A stretch of 64,000 bases of DNA from JASTVH01 sp042862465 (GTDB taxonomy: Bacteria; Pseudomonadota; Gammaproteobacteria; Pseudomonadales; Oleiphilaceae), in contig JASTVH010000012.1 of NCBI GenBank assembly GCA_042862465.1, forward strand, positions 17,092 through 81,091, written 5' to 3'. The notes under the pieces are model-generated. The model ran no database searches, was not told the DNA's origin, and saw only the letters and a program-made list of their open reading frames with translations. Below, one piece after another: positions 47,464 through 56,557 of this stretch. The position numbers and the translations under genes are program-made. How positions within the stretch are numbered: position 1 is the stretch's first letter; each line of letters opens with the position of its first letter.

Positions 47464-48759
47464 ATGGCAACCATTGCGAACATCAAGGCCCGCGAAGTCA
47501 TGGACTCCCGTGGCAACCCGACGGTCGAAGCGGATGTGATCCTGGAATCCGGCGAGATCGGCAGTGCCTGCGCCCCCTCCGGCGCGTCCACCGGTTCCCG
47601 CGAAGCCCTGGAGCTGCGCGACAAGGATCCCAAGCGTTACCTGGGCAAAGGCGTGCTGAAGGCGGTCGAGAACGTCAACACCAAGATTCGCGAAGCGCTG
47701 ATCGGCAAAGACGCCGCCGACCAGGAAGCCCTGGACCAGATCATGCTCGACCTGGACGGTACCGATAACAAGGCCAACCTGGGCGCCAACGCGATCCTCG
47801 CGGTCTCCCTGGCCGCTGCGAAGGCTGCCGCCAAGGCCAAGGGCATTGCCCTGTATGAGCACATCGCCGAGCTCAACGGTACCGCCGGCCAGTTCTCCAT
47901 GCCGGTGCCGATGATGAACATCCTCAACGGCGGCGAGCATGCCGACAACAACGTCGACATCCAGGAATTCATGATCCAGCCGGTGGGCGCTCCGAGCTTC
48001 AAGGAAGGCCTGCGCATGGGCGCGGAAGTCTTCCACAGCCTCAAGAAAGTTCTCAAGGGCCGTGGCCTGAGCACCGCCGTGGGCGACGAGGGCGGTTTTG
48101 CCCCCAACCTGCCGTCCAACGAAGGCGCCCTGGAAGCCATCCGCGAAGCCGTGGAGCAGGCGGGCTACAAGCTGGGCACCGACATCACCCTGGCCCTGGA
48201 CTGCGCCTCCTCCGAGTTCTACAAGGACGGCAAGTACGATCTGAGCGGCGAAGGCAAGACCTACTCCGCCGACGAGTTTGCCGATTACCTGGCCGGTCTC
48301 AGCCAGCGTTACCCCATCGTCTCCATCGAAGACGGCATGGACGAGAGCGACTGGGACGGCTGGGCCACACTGACCCAGAAGCTCGGCGACAAGGTGCAGC
48401 TGGTGGGTGACGACCTGTTCGTGACCAACACCCGCATCCTCAAAGAGGGCATCGAGAAGAACATCGCCAATTCCATCCTGATCAAGTTCAATCAAATCGG
48501 GAGCTTAACGGAAACTCTTAATGCAATTCGCATGGCGCGAGAAGCCGGCTATACTGCAGTGATATCGCACCGTTCCGGTGAGACCGAAGACACAACGATT
48601 GCCGACCTGGCCGTGGCCACCTGCGCCGGCCAGATCAAGACAGGCTCCCTGTGCCGTTCGGACCGGGTGGCCAAGTACAACCAGCTGCTGCGCATCGAAG
48701 AGGCGCTGGGTGACAAGGCCGTCTACAACGGGCTTAAGGAAATCAAAGGCCAGTCATAA
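47464..48759 (+). CDS. eno: enolase
   Basis: 431 residues from ATG 47464 (a GTG five codons upstream is less likely). Converts 2-phosphoglycerate to PEP; magnesium enzyme of glycolysis. REVMDSRGNPTVEADV, GGEHADNNVDIQEFMI, AVGDEGGFAPN, VSIEDGMDESDWDGWATLT, LIKFNQIGSLTETLNAIRMA, SHRSGETEDTTIADL. All catalytic residues seem present. Codon use is strongly biased to C/G endings except for a stretch of about 130 bp near 48470-48600, which uses TTA, ATA, CTT, CAA and AAT codons rare elsewhere in the gene. Confidence 0.98.
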   Translation: MATIANIKAREVMDSRGNPTVEADVILESGEIGSACAPSGASTGSREALELRDKDPKRYLGKGVLKAVENVNTKIREALIGKDAADQEALDQIMLDLDGTDNKANLGANAILAVSLAAAKAAAKAKGIALYEHIAELNGTAGQFSMPVPMMNILNGGEHADNNVDIQEFMIQPVGAPSFKEGLRMGAEVFHSLKKVLKGRGLSTAVGDEGGFAPNLPSNEGALEAIREAVEQAGYKLGTDITLALDCASSEFYKDGKYDLSGEGKTYSADEFADYLAGLSQRYPIVSIEDGMDESDWDGWATLTQKLGDKVQLVGDDLFVTNTRILKEGIEKNIANSILIKFNQIGSLTETLNAIRMAREAGYTAVISHRSGETEDTTIADLAVATCAGQIKTGSLCRSDRVAKYNQLLRIEEALGDKAVYNGLKEIKGQS

Positions 48760-48816
48760 CGACCGGCCGTCCGCGTCTCTTTACGCCGGAGGCGCGGACA
48801 CAATCGAGGTTGCAGG

Positions 48817-49089
48817 ATGAAGTGGCTGTGGACTGTGATGGGACTGCTGATCGTGCTGCTGCAGGTGCGCCTGTGGGTCGGCGAGGGCAGTTTTGCGCAG
48901 GTCTGGCAGCTGCAGGAGCGGATTGAAACCCAGCAGGCGGAAAACGCCAAGCTCAAGGGCCGCAACGACCAGCTGTATGCCGAAGTGCGCAACCTCCGCC
49001 AGGGAATGGGCGCCATGGAAGAGCGGGCACGCCAGAACCTGGGCATGATCCAGGAAGGCGAAACCTTCTTCCTGGTGGTCCAGCCCTAG
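48817..49089 (+). CDS. ftsB: cell-division protein FtsB
   Basis: 90 residues. Single N-terminal TM (WLWTVMGLLIVLLQVRLWVG), then a periplasmic coiled coil (LQERIETQQAENAKLKGRND) and ENLGMIQEGE-like ending RARQNLGMIQEGETFFLVV. Bridges FtsQ and FtsL in the divisome. Position between eno and ispD is conserved in gammaproteobacteria. Confidence 0.95.
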   Translation: MKWLWTVMGLLIVLLQVRLWVGEGSFAQVWQLQERIETQQAENAKLKGRNDQLYAEVRNLRQGMGAMEERARQNLGMIQEGETFFLVVQP

Positions 49090-49149
49090 TGCAAGCGCGA
49101 ATGAAGTGCGTCGCCCAGAGTCCCCTGAATCCCAGCGAAATGTAAGACT

Positions 49150-49869
49150 ATGACCCGCCCGAACCCCGAGCCCCGCATCTGGGTGATCGTCCCGGCGGCC
49201 GGCATCGGAGCCCGGATGGGCGCAGACCGGCCCAAACAATACCTTACCCTGCAAGGGCGCTATCTGCTCGATATCACCCTCGAACGCCTGCTTGTCAGCC
49301 CCCACATTGGCCAGCTGCACCTGGCCCTGCATCCGGACGATGACTGGTGGCCCCGCTCGGGCTTTGCCGACGATGCGCGGGTGGTTACCTACACCGGTGG
49401 TACCGAACGGGCCGATTCCGTGCGCTTGGGCCTGGCGGCGGTAGCCACTGCGGCGGCTCCCGAAGACTGGGTGATGGTCCATGACGTGGCGCGCCCCTGT
49501 ATCGACCCGACCGATATCGACCGGCTGGTCACCTCGCTGGCGGATGATGTCGTGGGCGGCCTGCTGGCTGTGCCCATGAGTGACACCGTTAAACGCCGGG
49601 ATGCCGAGGGGCGGGTGAGCGAAACCGTGGACCGCAGCGTTCTCTGGCGCGCCTACACCCCGCAGATGTTCCGTTTCGAGACCCTGCGGCGGGCCCTCGA
49701 GGAGGCGGCTGAAACCGGCCGCACCGTCACCGATGAGGCTTCGGCCGTGGAAGCGCTGGGGCTGGCGCCGAAACTGGTGGAAGGGCGCCCCGACAACCTC
49801 AAGGTGACCGTGCCCGAAGACCTGGCCCTGGTGGAAGCCATCCTCGCCTACAACAAAGAGAGTTCCTGA
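49150..49869 (+). CDS. ispD: 2-C-methyl-D-erythritol 4-phosphate cytidylyltransferase
   Basis: 239 residues, MEP isoprenoid pathway. Nucleotide-binding PAAGIGARMGADRPKQYL, MVHDVARPCIDPTDIDRL, AVPMSDTVKR, WRAYTPQMFRFETL and TDEASAVEALG, KVTVPEDLALVEAI at the end. Transfers CMP to MEP. Two bases from ispF. Confidence 0.97.
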   Translation: MTRPNPEPRIWVIVPAAGIGARMGADRPKQYLTLQGRYLLDITLERLLVSPHIGQLHLALHPDDDWWPRSGFADDARVVTYTGGTERADSVRLGLAAVATAAAPEDWVMVHDVARPCIDPTDIDRLVTSLADDVVGGLLAVPMSDTVKRRDAEGRVSETVDRSVLWRAYTPQMFRFETLRRALEEAAETGRTVTDEASAVEALGLAPKLVEGRPDNLKVTVPEDLALVEAILAYNKESS

Positions 49870-49871
49870 TC

Positions 49872-50369
49872 ATGTTCCGTATTGGACAAGGCTACGACGT
49901 TCACGCCTTCGAGCCCGGTGATTTCGTCACCATCGGCGGTGTCCGCATTCCCCACGACCAGGGGCTGAAGGCCCACTCCGACGGCGATGTGCTGCTCCAC
50001 GCCCTCTGCGACGCGCTGCTCGGCGCCCTGGCCCTGGGGGACATCGGCCACCTGTTCCCGGACACCGAAGCCCAGTGGAAAGGCGCCGACAGCCGCGCCC
50101 TCCTGCACGAGGTGTACCGCCAGGTGCGCGCCCGCGGTTATCACCTGAAAAACCTCGACGCCACCATCATCGCCCAGGCGCCCAAGATGGCCCCGCACAT
50201 CCGCGCCATGCAGGGCTACATTGCCGACGATCTGGCGGTAGAAGCGGACGCGGTCAGCATCAAGGCCACCACCACCGAAGGGCTGGGCTTTACCGGCCGC
50301 GGTGAGGGCATCGCCGCCCAGGCCGTGGTCCTGTTGGAGCAGGACGAAAAACGCCGGAGCAACTCTTGA
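49872..50369 (+). CDS. ispF: 2-C-methyl-D-erythritol 2,4-cyclodiphosphate synthase
   Basis: 165 residues. RIGQGYDVHAFEPGD with the metal-binding Asp and His, AHSDGDVLLHALCDALLGAL, GDIGHLFPDTEAQWKGADSR, and KATTTEGLGFTGRGEGIAAQ. Acts two steps after IspD in the MEP pathway. Stop overlaps the TTG start of truD by 4 bp. Confidence 0.97.
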   Translation: MFRIGQGYDVHAFEPGDFVTIGGVRIPHDQGLKAHSDGDVLLHALCDALLGALALGDIGHLFPDTEAQWKGADSRALLHEVYRQVRARGYHLKNLDATIIAQAPKMAPHIRAMQGYIADDLAVEADAVSIKATTTEGLGFTGRGEGIAAQAVVLLEQDEKRRSNS

Positions 50370-51331
50370 ATCCCTGGCGCCTGACCTGGCCGGCGGCCTG
50401 GGGTGGTCCCGTGGGTAGCGCGCAGATGCGCACCAGCAACGAAGATTTCCGGGTGGAGGAGCTGCTGCCCGCGCCGCTGGAGGGGCAGGGCGATCACCTC
50501 TGTCTGTACCTGCAGAAAAGCGGCGATAATACCGAATACGTCGCCCGGCAGCTGGCCCGGATTGCCGGTCTCAAACCCGTGGATATCGGGTTCTGCGGAC
50601 TCAAGGATCGCCACGCCATCACCGCCCAGTGGTTCAGCCTCCACCGCCCCAAGGGCGACGATGCGGCGCTGGTGGAGGCCGTCAGCGAGCATTGGTCCGT
50701 ACTTGAATACCGGCGTCACCATCGTAAACTGCGACGAGGGGAACATCGGGCCAACCGCTTTACGCTGGTCCTGCGCGAGCTGGCGCTGACCGATCGGGAG
50801 GCCCTGGAGCAGCGGCTTCAGGCGGTCCGGGACCAGGGGTTTCCCAACTATTTTGGCCCCCAGCGCTTCGGCTTCGACGGCAACAATCTCGACCAGGCGA
50901 TTCAGTTGGATCCGCGCAAACTGCGCGGGCGCCTGGGCAAGCGGGCGATGTACCTGTCCGCCGCGCGGGCCTGGCTGTTCAACGAATTACTGGGGGAGCG
51001 GGTCGCCAACGGCACCTGGCTGACCCGCCTCGACGGCGATCCCGACCCGGCACAGCCAACGGCGGCCATGCTGGGGGACGGCGGCTCATCGGCCGAACCT
51101 CCGCTGAAGGAGGACGAGAACGCCCTGCTGGAAGCCCATCCCCATTTCAAGGAATTGCTGGCCTGCACCCGAACCCGCCCGGAGCGGCGGCCGACGGTGA
51201 TCGTGCCGGAAGGCTTCGAGTGGCAATGGCTGGATGATGACGCCCTGGAACTGCGTTTCGGCCTGCCCACCGGCAGCTTTGCCACCTCGCTGCTGGAAGA
51301 GTTGCTGGAGGTTACTACGGCGCCGCGTTAA
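50366..51331 (+). CDS. truD: tRNA pseudouridine(13) synthase
   Basis: 321 residues from TTG 50366. The TTG is supported by conserved N-terminal sequence before MRTSNEDFRVEELLP. Catalytic aspartate in DIGFCGLKDRHAITAQWFSL, then HHRKLRRGEHRANRFTLVLR, and YFGPQRFGFDGNNLDQAIQL. Isomerises U13 of tRNA(Glu). Somewhat shorter than the 350-residue E. coli enzyme. Confidence 0.94.
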   Translation: MNPWRLTWPAAWGGPVGSAQMRTSNEDFRVEELLPAPLEGQGDHLCLYLQKSGDNTEYVARQLARIAGLKPVDIGFCGLKDRHAITAQWFSLHRPKGDDAALVEAVSEHWSVLEYRRHHRKLRRGEHRANRFTLVLRELALTDREALEQRLQAVRDQGFPNYFGPQRFGFDGNNLDQAIQLDPRKLRGRLGKRAMYLSAARAWLFNELLGERVANGTWLTRLDGDPDPAQPTAAMLGDGGSSAEPPLKEDENALLEAHPHFKELLACTRTRPERRPTVIVPEGFEWQWLDDDALELRFGLPTGSFATSLLEELLEVTTAPR

Positions 51332-51389
51332 GCCGGGCGTCATGTTTGTGGGCTATCTTATGGCCCTGACATTTAGCCCTGATGTATAG

Positions 51390-51415
51390 CCCCTCTCCCC
51401 TCCGCGGGAGAGGGG
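51390..51415. repeat. short palindromic repeat family A, copy 3
   Basis: CCCCTCTCCC / GGGAGAGGGG arms, 6-nt loop, between truD and surE. No T run, so a structural repeat rather than a clear terminator. Confidence 0.7.
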
Positions 51416-51524
51416 ATGTTTGAACGATGCTTTGGTGTTGGCGTCTCCAAGGGAGGGCGACGGCATACGGAACGACAATAACGACAGATACATCGCCCGT
51501 TTGCGCCGGGCGAGGGAGTAACAC

Positions 51525-52274
51525 GTGAACCTGCTACTGAGTAATGACGACGGCGTACACGCCCCGGGCCTGCGCGCCCTGCGTGACGCCCTGGCCACCA
51601 TCGCCACGGTCCGCACGATTGCCCCGGACCGCGACCACAGTGGCGCCAGCAACGCACTGACCCTGGCCCGGCCGCTTACCGTGGTGAATGTGGACGAGGG
51701 CATCATGAGCGTCGACGGCACCCCGACCGATTGCGTCCACCTGGGCGTGGGCGGCCTGTTCGATATCGACTTCGAGCGGGTGGTCTCCGGCATCAACACC
51801 CACGCCAATCTGGGCGATGACGTGCTCTATTCCGGCACGGTCGCGGCGGCGGTGGAAGGGCGCTTTTTGCCCAAGCCCGCGATTGCGGTCTCGCTGGTCA
51901 ACCAGGGCCACAGTCGGTATGCCACCGCGGCGGAAGTGGTGAAGCAGTTGCTCTCCCGGGACATGCCCCTGGAAGTGGGCGAGCGCACCATCCTCAATAT
52001 CAACGTGCCGGATCTCCCCGTTGAAGAATTGCAGGGCTACCAGGTCACCCGCCTGGGCCACCGTGCCCGTGGCGGCGCGCCGCAGAAGGTGACCTGCCCG
52101 CGCGGACGTGAGCGCCTGTGGATCGGCGCCGCCGGGGAAGGAGACGACGCCGGCCCCGGCACCGACTTCCATGCCGTGCGCAACGGCTACGTCTCGATCA
52201 CCCCGATCCAGGTGGACATGACCCGCTACGATGCCTTTTCGGCCCTGAACGACTGGTTGGAGCAAGTACAGTGA
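51525..52274 (+). CDS. surE: 5'/3'-nucleotidase SurE
   Basis: 249 residues from GTG 51525 (GAGGGAG site). Metal site LLLSNDDGVHAPGLRALRDA with the DD pair, RDHSGASNALTLARPL, SVDGTPTDCVHLGV, SGINTHANLGDDVLYSGTVA. Dephosphorylates nucleoside monophosphates; a stationary-phase survival gene grouped with pcm and rpoS. Overlaps pcm by 4 bp (GTGA). Confidence 0.97.
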   Translation: MNLLLSNDDGVHAPGLRALRDALATIATVRTIAPDRDHSGASNALTLARPLTVVNVDEGIMSVDGTPTDCVHLGVGGLFDIDFERVVSGINTHANLGDDVLYSGTVAAAVEGRFLPKPAIAVSLVNQGHSRYATAAEVVKQLLSRDMPLEVGERTILNINVPDLPVEELQGYQVTRLGHRARGGAPQKVTCPRGRERLWIGAAGEGDDAGPGTDFHAVRNGYVSITPIQVDMTRYDAFSALNDWLEQVQ

Positions 52275-52930
52275 GCGCAGCAGGATTGGAAGGGATCGGC
52301 ATGACCTCCCGCCGCACCCGCATGCGGCTGGTGCAGCGCCTGCAGGAAGCGGGTATCCGCGACCTGCGGGTGCTTGATGCCATCGCCGAAACACCCCGGC
52401 ACATCTTTCTGGACGAGGCCCTGGCCCACCGGGCCTATGAAGACACGTCACTCCCCATCGGCTATCAGCAGACCCTGTCGCAGCCCTACATCGTCGCCCG
52501 CATGACGGAAATGCTCCTGGCCACCGGCGCGCGCCGGGTGCTGGAGCTGGGCACCGGTTCCGGCTACCAGACCGCCATCCTGGCGCGCCTGTTCCCGGAA
52601 GTGTACAGCGTCGAGCGTATCGAGCCTTTACAGCGCAAGGCCCGTGAACGCCTGAACCTCCTCAATTTCCGAAATGTCTCTCTGCGCCTGGCGCAGAAGG
52701 TCATGGGCTGGCCGGAAGTGGGGCCCTTTGACGGTATTCTGGTTACCGCCGCGCCCACCAGCATTCCCGAGGAGCTGGTACGCCAGCTCACCGAAGGCGG
52801 CAGCATGATCCTGCCCGTGGGAGAGGAGCAGCAGATGCTGACCCAGGTGGTCCGTCGGGGCGATCATTACGATGCCACACCGCTTGAAGCGGTCCATTTT
52901 GTACCGCTGCTGAGCGGAGTTGTGCGATGA
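52271..52930 (+). CDS. pcm: protein-L-isoaspartate O-methyltransferase
   Basis: 219 residues from GTG 52271, overlapping surE; an ATG at 52301 is an alternative. GIGMTSRRTRMRLVQRLQEA, FLDEALAHRAYEDTSLPIGY, QTLSQPYIVARMTEMLL, SAM motif I VLELGTGSGYQTAILARL, and VTAAPTSIPEELVRQL. Repairs isoaspartyl residues in aged proteins. Its stop overlaps the DUF368 start (ATGA). Confidence 0.97.
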   Translation: MSAAGLEGIGMTSRRTRMRLVQRLQEAGIRDLRVLDAIAETPRHIFLDEALAHRAYEDTSLPIGYQQTLSQPYIVARMTEMLLATGARRVLELGTGSGYQTAILARLFPEVYSVERIEPLQRKARERLNLLNFRNVSLRLAQKVMGWPEVGPFDGILVTAAPTSIPEELVRQLTEGGSMILPVGEEQQMLTQVVRRGDHYDATPLEAVHFVPLLSGVVR

Positions 52931-53907
52931 ATCAAGACCACCAGATCGACGAAGGCCGCGATGTTAGTCCGCTGGGTGCCTTTCTGCGAGGCTGCGCCAT
53001 GGGCGCGGCCGACGTGGTGCCCGGCGTGTCCGGTGGCACGATCGCCTTTATTACCGGTATCTATCTGCGGCTACTCTCCGCCATTGGCGGCATTCCCGAA
53101 GCCGTGATCGGATTTGTCCGGTCTCCCAACATCAAAACACTGTGGCGCGGTGTGGACGGCACCTTCCTGGTCACTCTGCTGGCCGGCATCCTCACCAGCG
53201 TGCTGTTGCTGGCGCGCCTGATCAGTCATTGGCTGGAAGCCTATCCGGTACTCATCTGGAGTTTCTTCTTTGGACTGATTATCGCTGCGGCCTGGCACGT
53301 GGGGCGGCAGGTAGCGCATTGGCGGATCACCGTAGGCGTGTCGTTGTTAATGGGTGTGGCTCTGGCAGTCGTGGTGACCGAGCTGACACCAGCGCAACTT
53401 ACCGTCACGCCACTGACCCTGTTCGGTGCCGGCGCGCTGGCCATCTGCGCCATGATCCTGCCCGGGATCTCCGGCAGCTTCATTCTGTTGCTCATGGGCA
53501 TGTACGCGCCGGTGATCGCCGCAGTGAAAGGCCTGGCGCTTGCCAAGCTGGCCATTTTTGCGGGTGGCTGCGTGGTTGGACTGCTGGCCTTCTCGCGCGT
53601 GATCGCCTGGGGGCTGCGGCATTATCAGGATGTCATGTTGGCGCTGCTCACAGGGTTTATGCTGGGGTCGCTGAACAAGGTATGGCCCTGGAAGGTCACC
53701 ACGGAGTGGCGGTTGAACAGCCATGGCGAACAGGTGCCTTTGCTACAGGACAATATCGGGCCTCTCGACTATGCTTCAGCCACGGGAGCGGATTCCCACT
53801 TGCTCCCGGCCGTGGTGTTGATGCTCGGTGGCTTGCTCCTTGTGCTCGGGCTGGAGTGGCTGGGCAATCGCTACCAGCGCCGGAAGGGTGATCTGCCTTC
53901 GAGGTAA
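52927..53907 (+). CDS. DUF368 multispanning membrane protein
   Basis: 326 residues with eight or more TM segments. Starts with a short acidic cytosolic part, then FLRGCAMGAADVVPGVSGGT, the family signature, and a second, related ILPGISGSFILLLMGMY, which indicates an internal duplication. DUF368 proteins have been linked to undecaprenyl-phosphate (C55-P) translocation in other bacteria. Cotranslated with pcm (4-bp overlap), last gene before nlpD. Confidence 0.9.
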   Translation: MNQDHQIDEGRDVSPLGAFLRGCAMGAADVVPGVSGGTIAFITGIYLRLLSAIGGIPEAVIGFVRSPNIKTLWRGVDGTFLVTLLAGILTSVLLLARLISHWLEAYPVLIWSFFFGLIIAAAWHVGRQVAHWRITVGVSLLMGVALAVVVTELTPAQLTVTPLTLFGAGALAICAMILPGISGSFILLLMGMYAPVIAAVKGLALAKLAIFAGGCVVGLLAFSRVIAWGLRHYQDVMLALLTGFMLGSLNKVWPWKVTTEWRLNSHGEQVPLLQDNIGPLDYASATGADSHLLPAVVLMLGGLLLVLGLEWLGNRYQRRKGDLPSR

Positions 53908-53943
53908 CATTCGGAGCGAGAACCCGGTCACAAAAAATGTGTA

Positions 53944-53978
53944 GAGTGTTACCCCGGTTGTTCCCTCAGGTAACACTC
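53944..53978. promoter_or_regulatory. inverted repeat, possible operator or terminator stem, upstream of nlpD
   Basis: Perfect 10-bp inverted repeat GAGTGTTACC / GGTAACACTC, spacer 15 nt. Related GTAAC-type half sites occur at 53905, 53989 and 54032 and again within nlpD. No T run follows, so an operator is at least as likely as a terminator. Confidence 0.4.
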
Positions 53979-54100
53979 ATTACAGGGATGTAACCTAAAA
54001 GTGGGCAAAAAATATTCATCTAAATGAGCAGGTTACGGATAGGATTTGATAAACCGGACTATTGTTTAGACTTTATGGGAATAGAAGCGCATATTTTATA

Positions 54101-54952
54101 ATGATTGGCTATAGCCAAGTGGCCGCCCGCTTACAGAAACGGTTCTTTTTACACGCTTTTGCAGTCCACCTCCGGGGGCTGCTTCGAGGCCACCTGTGGC
54201 TCCTTCTGATACCGCTTCTAAGTGCTTGCAATTCCGCCGATATCTACTACGACGATCGCTATAATCCGCCGGTCTATTGGGGCCGTCATGTCGTCGAAGA
54301 AGGGCAGACGCTTTACTCCATCGCCTGGCGCTACGGCCGCGATTACCGGGAGCTTGCGGATGCCAACAACATCGATCCCCCCTATGACATCTACCCCGGT
54401 GAAGTCATCCGTCTCGACCTGAAAGGGGACCTTCCCGCCAACGCTTCCCGGTCCCGACAAACCGCCTCCGTCTCGTCCCGACCGACCCCCGCTTCAAGAC
54501 CTGCTTCGCATCCCCAAACACGATCAAAAACTAAGGCGAGGGGTAACAATCGGTTACAGGTGTCACCTGAAGTAAAAGGTAACATTTCCTGGCGCTGGCC
54601 CCATGTTGGCCCGATCCTTGCGAAGTATTCCGTTACCGGCCAAATCAACAAAGGTATTGATATTGCCGGTGAGGCGGGAGACCCCGTTCATGCCGCAGCC
54701 GACGGTCAAGTGGTGTACGCCGGAAGCGGATTGCTGGGATACGGCAAGCTCATCATTATTAACCATAATGAGCATTACCTGAGCGCCTACGCCCACAATC
54801 GATCGATCAAGGTCCAGGAAGGCGAGAAGATTCGCCAGGGCCAGACGATCGCTGAAATGGGATCCACCGGAACCAATCGGGTCAAGCTGCATTTCGAGAT
54901 TCGAAAGAACGGCAACCCGGTCGATCCGATGGGCTATCTGCCGCCTCGATAA
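54101..54952 (+). CDS. nlpD: NlpD-like lipoprotein: LysM plus degenerate M23 domain
   Basis: 283 residues from ATG 54101; a TTG at 54062 would add 13. An unusually long basic N-terminus precedes the signal hydrophobic stretch and lipobox LLSAC. LysM domain (HVVEEGQTLYSIAWRYGRDY), a Ser/Pro/Arg linker, then an M23/LytM domain. The first metal ligand is changed (NKGIDIAG where active enzymes have HxGxD), while AYAHN and KLHFEIR are kept, as in NlpD proteins that activate amidases without being hydrolases. Upstream of rpoS as usual; the main rpoS promoter is likely within this gene. Confidence 0.92.
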   Translation: MIGYSQVAARLQKRFFLHAFAVHLRGLLRGHLWLLLIPLLSACNSADIYYDDRYNPPVYWGRHVVEEGQTLYSIAWRYGRDYRELADANNIDPPYDIYPGEVIRLDLKGDLPANASRSRQTASVSSRPTPASRPASHPQTRSKTKARGNNRLQVSPEVKGNISWRWPHVGPILAKYSVTGQINKGIDIAGEAGDPVHAAADGQVVYAGSGLLGYGKLIIINHNEHYLSAYAHNRSIKVQEGEKIRQGQTIAEMGSTGTNRVKLHFEIRKNGNPVDPMGYLPPR

Positions 54953-55050
54953 CGATAGGGAGTAAAGCTTCCAGGACTGGAGAGGCACCCACCACTAATA
55001 AAAACAAGGGTGGGAAAACTGGGGTAGCTGAAAAAGGCAGGGCACGTATT

Positions 55051-56049
55051 ATGTCAGCAGAAAGAGACGAACTGATCGCAGAAGTGGATTTCGATCCGGA
55101 AACCGAGAATGAGAACGAAGAGCTGTCTCTCGACGAGAACGAATCCACCGAAGAGGAGGTAGTCACCTCCATCGAAAAGGCGCGACAGGGAGGCCGCTAC
55201 TACACCAACCATCGCCAACTGGATGCGACCCAACTGTATCTCAACGAGATCGGGTTCTCCCCACTACTGACGCCCGAAGAAGAAGTCTACTATGCGCGCC
55301 TGGCCCAGAAGGGCGAGGAAAGCGGGCGCAAGCGCATGATCGAATCCAACCTCCGCCTGGTGGTCAAGATCGCACGCCGCTACGTCAACCGCGGGCTGAC
55401 CCTGCTCGACCTGATCGAAGAGGGCAACCTGGGCCTGATCCGCGCCGTCGAGAAGTTTGACCCGGAGCGGGGCTTCCGTTTCTCCACCTACGCCACCTGG
55501 TGGATCCGCCAGACCATCGAGCGGGCCATCATGAACCAGACCCGGACCATCCGTCTGCCGATTCACGTGGTGAAGGAACTGAACCTCTACCTGCGCGCCG
55601 CGCGGGAACTGACCCAGAAACTGGATCACGAGCCGTCCGCCGAAGAGATCGCCAAACTGGTGGACAAGCCGGTCGCCGACGTCAAGCGCATGCTCGGCCT
55701 CAACGAGCGCGTCACCTCCGTCGACACCCCGATCGGCAACAATGGCGACAAGTCCCTGCTGGACACCGTCGCCGACGAACAGTCCTCCGATCCGGCGGAC
55801 GACCTCCAGGAAAACAACATGCGCGGCTGCATTGACCGCTGGCTGGATCAGCTCAGCGACAAGCAGCAGGAAGTGCTGTCCCGCCGCTTTGGCCTGCGGG
55901 GCTACCACACCAGCACGCTGGAAGAAGTTGGCCGCGAAATTGGTTTGACCCGTGAACGTGTCCGCCAGATCCAGGTTGAGGCCCTGCGCCGCCTGCGTGA
56001 ACTGGTGGAAAAAGAAGGGCTGTCCAGCGACACCCTGTTTACCGGTTAA
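55051..56049 (+). CDS. rpoS: stationary-phase sigma factor RpoS
   Basis: 332 residues. Region 1.2 (DATQLYLNEIGFSPLLTPEE), region 2 with core-binding and -10 recognition (LLDLIEEGNLGLIRAVEKFD, FRFSTYATWWIRQTIERAIM), region 3, and region 4.2 HTH (TLEEVGREIGLTRERVRQIQ). The RpoS family marker is the acidic N-terminus without region 1.1. Master regulator of stationary-phase and general stress genes. Terminator directly downstream at 56098-56132. Confidence 0.98.
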   Translation: MSAERDELIAEVDFDPETENENEELSLDENESTEEEVVTSIEKARQGGRYYTNHRQLDATQLYLNEIGFSPLLTPEEEVYYARLAQKGEESGRKRMIESNLRLVVKIARRYVNRGLTLLDLIEEGNLGLIRAVEKFDPERGFRFSTYATWWIRQTIERAIMNQTRTIRLPIHVVKELNLYLRAARELTQKLDHEPSAEEIAKLVDKPVADVKRMLGLNERVTSVDTPIGNNGDKSLLDTVADEQSSDPADDLQENNMRGCIDRWLDQLSDKQQEVLSRRFGLRGYHTSTLEEVGREIGLTRERVRQIQVEALRRLRELVEKEGLSSDTLFTG

Positions 56050-56097
56050 TAACCAAGAAGAAGAACCGGCCCCGGTGGGGCTGGGTGCTTCAACCTT

Positions 56098-56132
56098 AAA
56101 TCCCCTGGCTCCAACGGAGCAGGGGATTTTTT
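56098..56132 (+). terminator. intrinsic terminator of rpoS
   Basis: Long stem with arms AAATCCCCTGGCTCC / GGAGCAGGGGATTT (one mismatch or bulge), 3-nt loop, then T6. Very similar in sequence to the terminator-like stem at 57902-57935. Confidence 0.88.
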
Positions 56133-56133
56133 A

Positions 56134-56557
56134 TGGCCCGCCCATACCCCCCCCACATTCAACACCTTGACCCACGGTGGCCGCCGCTGCCATATGTATT
56201 GGAAACTGACAGTAAACCTCCAGCGACAAACCGCCCTTGGCTTCATTGCCTTATTCAAAATCAGGTGATTACGGTTTAATCGCCCTTTGGTGAATGACGG
56301 ATATTTTTACGCCCAACTAAAATGGCGAACACCCGTTGTTTCTCCATACGGCGTTATCCCGTTGTTTACCGGTTTCTTTTCAGCCAGAAAACACCGCTTG
56401 GCGTGTGGATTGCTTCGGCTTTTCTGATCTCGCCTGGGCCAACCCTGCTGTGCCAGGCGAAATGCTGTGTAGTGAATGATCCGAATAAAGACTACGTAGC
56501 TGAGGGGCAGGCTGGCATTCGTCCTTTTCCTACAATAATAAATTCAGGGGAATAGAC
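56134..56557. other. intergenic region between rpoS and the beta-helix gene
   Basis: About 420 bp. A 77-codon open frame at 56322-56555 starts with ATG but has no clear ribosome site and a mixed composition with a hydrophobic middle; I do not call it a gene. A hairpin-forming sequence GCCTGGGCC...GCCAGGC lies near 56437-56460. The promoter of the downstream gene should be here, but no strong consensus is visible. Confidence 0.35.

Noticed and set aside
56322..56555. 77-codon open frame before the beta-helix gene
   Set aside because: No ribosome site, no similarity or domain; left as intergenic.
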